DNA of 23,235 nt. Source: Smittium mucronatum. Its lineage: Eukaryota > Kickxellomycota > Harpellomycetes > Harpellales > Legeriomycetaceae. The stretch covers positions 1 to 23,235 of the forward strand of contig LSSL01004233.1 in NCBI GenBank assembly GCA_001953115.1, read 5' to 3'. A program made the translations under genes and the position numbers. The notes beneath the pieces were generated by a model. That model ran no database searches. It saw nothing but the letters and a program-made list of their open reading frames with translations, and was not told the DNA's origin. Below, one piece after another: positions 19,478 through 23,235 of this stretch (the first letter of the stretch is position 1; each line of letters begins with the position of its first letter).

Positions 19478-20118
19478 ATAAAGATATCTATTTTTTTATT
19501 ATATATTTAAATTTTTTTATATTTTATATATACGGATACTTTATGTAAATCAATTATTAACTCTGAGCTCTTTTTGTATAGATTTTTGAACTTTTTAACA
19601 AATAAAAGTATTATAATATATAAGTATTTCTTTTTATATTTTTTCATATAACTGATTCAAAAAAAAAATTTCAAATTAATTTATATACATTATAATCTCG
19701 AATTTTTTAAATTCTTTGTCAAAATTTAAATAAAAAACCAATATGATATTTTTTTCCTGATATTAATAAACCGCGTGTACTAGATATTTTTTATTAAAAT
19801 TAAATTAATATATAATAATTTTGTTTCCTTTTGTTACTAATTGTCTACATGGATATAATTAGAATCTAAATTTTATCGAACTATCAACGTTTAATTTTTC
19901 TCATTTAAAATTTTTTTTGAAAATAATAATATATTTTACATTTTAATTTTGTGTTATTTATTTTTTACCCAGCTTTTTTACAATAAACAAATTAAAATAG
20001 TAATATTTTGTGTTATTTTTATGCATATCAATTATAATTAAAAAAATATTTAAATTATCTTTAAAGAATTAATATTTATTTTAGAATTATATCTAATTTA
20101 ATTTTTTATCTTATTAAA

Positions 20119-21713
20119 AGTGTTGCAGAAATTACTGAAAGTGCTGGAAAACGTGGCATTTTATCTTTCGATGGATTTTATTATAATAGAAAGATCACTA
20201 TTATCACTAGTGAAAATAATTATTGGGCTTTTATCCACGGAGAATCTTGCAACGGAAGAGATATTACTCATGGAGATCCACCCTAAATAGTCAAAATAAA
20301 ATATCATTTGCATAACCAAAATATTTTTTTTTAAAGGGAATTTATTTATAATATTCAAATACTAGAAAAAACTAAAGTAAAAATCAATAAAAGGAAAAAA
20401 TAATCAAATTTCATCCCACTCCCATATGTCGCTCTGTGGCTCCGTAATCATTGGGCATGGTTAAAGGGCATAATCGAAATCTTGATGATGCTATTTCCTT
20501 CGAAGAAAAGTTAAAATTTTTAAAAACTCGATGAATAATATTAATACAGCTCCGAGGGGAATTTTAATGGAAAATCACACTGGACTCCAAGATTTTGAGT
20601 TAGGAATAATAATCACCAGACCGAAAATGGTAAGGGTATTAAATATACGTATATTCGATTTTTTACTAAAAAAACCAAGAATTTTTCCTGGATCTGAATA
20701 GATTCCTGAATATTAAAAAAAACGACAAAAAAATCGGGATTTTTAATAAAAGACTCAGGTTAAACTAATTTCAGAGGTATAATTCTAATATTTTCAACAA
20801 TTGCTAATTTTAAATTCTAATCAGATCTCATACCTGGTTTTCAGATGGCTCTTTCAAATTCTCACCTATTTCTTTTTGACAATTTTTCACAATACATGGT
20901 ATATTCATGAGTTCACCTTTTTAGTTAGTATGCTGCCTTCTACCAAAAAAGTCAGAAAAAACTAACAGATCTTTTAATAAAAAAATAATTTAGTACAGTA
21001 TGAACAATGGAATAGCCATTAATATAATAAGCACCATTATTAGTGATTTCAAACTGTATATAATCAAAGCAAATCTTTTTTTTATTTAGCTAATACAAAA
21101 ATTACATTATTATTTTTTTACTTGGGGCAAATCATTTTCAGAAAGGTTTAAGAAAAGAGATTTTCTAGATTATATTTAGGTTTATATAATAGTGAAATAA
21201 ATATTTTAGTCCACCGATCGCTCAGCACAGCTTTTGTACAAATAGAAGACATATAAGATGTCTTTAAGTTGGTTTTAAATAGCATTCCTATAAACGAGAT
21301 TGGTCTAGGTAAATTCTTTGAAAGAAATTATATCTCTGTTTATCCAATTAGAGGTCAGAATAATAATTTTACCCCATGATATCCTTCTGATCAATGGAGT
21401 CAATATCTCACTGTAAAAAATGAAGGAAATATGACAAAAAATATATTAGAGTCATGGCTATGCAAATTTTCAAAAATTGTTGAAAAATCAGATCCTCTAT
21501 GTATAACTTAATATACTCTATCAAAACGAGGAAGAACAATACTAAAGTTCTCATCTCAGAGTTGGAGTTAGTGAAAAATATTTTTAAAAAAAGAAGAAAT
21601 TATATAAATCAAATAGGGATTTACTTAATGTAACAAGTAATTATAAAAATAAAAAATTGAACGATAAAATCATTGACTGCTTGGATAAATGTGGAAATTT
21701 ATTTACGCTGTAA
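20119..21713 (+). pseudogene. FLYWCH-zinc-finger MULE transposase, broken
   Basis: Transposase remnant of about 530 codons, normal for MULEs. 20119-20283: FLYWCH-like finger (GKRGILSFDGFYY, NNYWAFIHGESCNGRDIT, with F, YW, C and H in place). Then GHNRNLDDAISFEEKLKFLK and TAPRGILMENHTGL, the usual linker. The MULE core starts near 20780 (RGIILIFST) and reads WFSDGSFKFSPISF (first Asp, codon 20844-20846), QFFTIHGIF, LVCCLLPKKSEKT, then STIISDFK (second Asp; the family has DFE). LGQIIFRKV and HRSLSTAFVQIEDI lead to DVFKLVLNSIP and W near 21405, then ILESWL with the third acid. The C terminus KLNDKIIDCLDKCGNLFTL stops at 21711-21713, 11 bp before the right arm. Many stops and frame changes show it is dead. 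Confidence 0.85.
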
Positions 21714-21724
21714 AAATTTTATTT

Positions 21725-23235
21725 TAACAAAAGGAAACAAAATTATTATATATTAATTTAATTTTAATAAAAAATATCTAGTACACGCGGTTTATTAATA
21801 TCAGGAAAAAAATATCATATTGGTTTTTTATTTAAATTTTGACAAAGAATTTAAAAAATTCGAGATTATAATGTATATAAATTAATTTGAAATTTTTTTT
21901 TTGAATCAGTTATATGAAAAAATATAAAAAGAAATACTTATATATTATAATACTTTTATTTGTTAAAAAGTTCAAAAATCTATACAAAAAGAGCTCAGAG
22001 TTAATAATTGATTTACATAAAGTATCCGTATATATAAAATATAAAAAAATTTAAATATATAATAAAAAAATAGATATCTTTATCTCGACCTTGACCTTGA
22101 CCTTGAAAAAAGCGTTTTTATTAATCTGGAATAGAGGAAAGCATTAAAAATCTAGTTTTGTAGCCTGAAAAATAAATGTAAAAAATATTTAATATAGGTA
22201 ATAAATAAATTTGTAGTATGATCATATTATTTGAGCAATTTATGTATATATTAATACAAGTGGTAAGGTTATATGAATATAAAAATAGCTAATATGTATT
22301 TAGCATGGTTAATTTCAATGTTTATATATGGAGTGTGTATGGATGCTAATAGTTAGAGAGGGGGGGTGTATTTATTTTAATTGCTATAAAAGAGGGGGGG
22401 GGGGGTATGATGAATATTATAGGGAGGGGTTTTTGTGTGAATATTATCATAAGCTGGGGGGGGGGGGCAGGTATGTATATATAAATAAGAGAGTGGTGGT
22501 CAATGAGAATATTATTATACGTGGGGTCGAGGGTAAGTGCATATACATAAATTGGTGGTGGGACTGAGGGTATGAATAGTTGTTAAGGGGGAATTAAGAT
22601 TTATGTCAATTAAGTATTAAAATCTGTGGTATATTTGAATAGTTTTATATGGGTGGTTTTAACGTATTTTTAATAGTGAATTTCTGCTCTTAGTATATAG
22701 TTTATATGCGAATAAAATAAAAATTTCATACCTCAGACATTTCTTATTTTTTTTGATTTTTCGATTCCGTGATTTTTAACGTGGGATTTAAATATTTATA
22801 TTTTAAAATTCCATCCTCAAGTTGTTTTTATATGACTTTACTTGTTATATCTCAGTTCTCAGATCTTTCTTAGAAATATATTTTAATTTGGTTAACAAAT
22901 ATAATTCACGTTTCTTATCAGGATTTTATTTATTTAGGAATTATAAATTTCATAAATCCTCAAAATTATTCTGCGAAACTGGGGATAGGCAAAATTTTGG
23001 ATGTATATCTATTGGTTTTTATATATTAATTGACTTATTCGAGATTTTTTGTATTAAGTTTATACAGTAGTAAAATTTTCTATTACGTAAACTCCAATGA
23101 ATATAAGATAGTAAATAGATAAAAATAACTTTGTTCTAGATTTTAAATATGTAAATAGGATAGAATAACAATCACAAAATGAGCTAAATGTTTAGTCGAA
23201 AATGCGTTTGTCGAATTTTTTTTAGTAATATAGTC
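21725..23235 (-). repeat. Right arm of the inverted repeat (TIR-like), cut by the window edge
   Basis: Exact reverse complement of 18326-19836 at all places checked: the outer 23 bp, the inner 36 bp, the C/G runs, and both open frames along their length. It starts 11 bp after the transposase stop. Confidence 0.9.
22354..22590 (+). repeat. G-run ladder in the right arm
   Basis: Mirror of 18971-19207: G7 at 22360-22366, G12 at 22394-22405 and 22456-22467, plus shorter tracts. Several G-tracts on one strand could form quadruplexes. Confidence 0.6.

Larger units (their letters stand above)
18326..19836 (+). repeat. Left arm of the inverted repeat (TIR-like)
   Basis: The inner edge is sharp: after TTGTTA (19831-19836) the sequence departs from its partner (CTAA versus AAAT). 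The outer edge is set only by the end of the window. The two open frames in each arm (82 and 79 codons) are exact mirror copies with no recognisable motif. The 79-codon one is made of G-runs and TAT-rich filler. Confidence 0.9.
18326..23235. mobile_element. MULE (Mutator-like) element with very long inverted arms, right end truncated by the window
   Basis: Two 1511-bp inverted arms (18326-19836 and 21725-23235; paired positions sum to 41561) bracket a 1888-bp core holding a FLYWCH+MULE transposase pseudogene that nearly fills it. The arms matched base for base at every place I compared, including homopolymer lengths. MULEs are known for long terminal inverted repeats, so the arms are best read as TIRs. 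The right arm ends exactly at the window edge, so neither the outer terminus nor the 9-11 bp target duplication can be found. Confidence 0.7.

Noticed and set aside
20119..21713. In-frame TAA/TAG as sense codons (ciliate-like code)
   Set aside because: A few stops fall where relatives have Gln (for example after FRKV, and in AFH.I of the gypsy RT), but others fall at Phe, Ala or Ser positions, TGA also occurs, and frameshifts are common. Decay explains it better.

Overview
This window looks like a transposon graveyard from a very AT-rich eukaryote. I found no intact cellular protein gene and no rRNA. Every recognisable protein is a decayed mobile-element protein: Ty3/gypsy gag-pol, a DDE_Tnp_4 (PIF/Harbinger-like) transposase, a FLYWCH+MULE (Mutator-like) transposase, and a possible non-LTR retrotransposon tail. 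Stops and frame changes fall at all kinds of residues, so this is decay and not an alternative genetic code. A microsporidian or a similarly AT-rich protist or invertebrate would fit, but the sequence does not settle the host.

Layout. 1-9114: a cluster of one Ty3/gypsy family whose LTRs begin TGTTAYG. A near-complete but dead element lies on the minus strand (1616-7769: LTR, PBS, gag, protease, RT, RNase H, integrase, PPT, LTR). It carries about 0.7 kb of foreign DNA between RT and RNase H that includes a tRNA-like sequence. It is flanked by two plus-strand 3' fragments of the same family (119-1520 and 7773-8703). A further weak LTR candidate follows at 8766-9114. 9115-10030 has no genes. 10031-13229 is a degenerate tandem array with a basic unit of about 10-12 bp (GATACATTTG-like). 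The array is interrupted by a 2758-bp Harbinger-like element (13233-15990, flanked by TAG) and a solo LTR (16016-16323, flanked by ACAG), then resumes at 16327-16505. 16506-18325 is mostly blank apart from a possible non-LTR RT zinc-finger tail (17488-17910). 18326-23235 is a large inverted repeat: two 1511-bp arms, identical wherever compared, bracket a MULE transposase pseudogene. The right arm runs exactly to the window edge, so the true arm length is unknown.

Most notable points: (1) a MULE whose transposase remnant ends 11 bp from terminal-inverted-repeat-like arms of at least 1.5 kb that contain runs of 12 G; (2) a Harbinger-like element with about 330-bp diverged TIRs and one visible gene, cleanly delimited by its target site; (3) a roughly 3-kb helical-period minisatellite; (4) in the gypsy family, an integrase reading frame that runs in the same phase across the PPT into the LTR in all three copies, with the fourth zinc ligand of the integrase finger replaced by Phe in both copies that keep that region.
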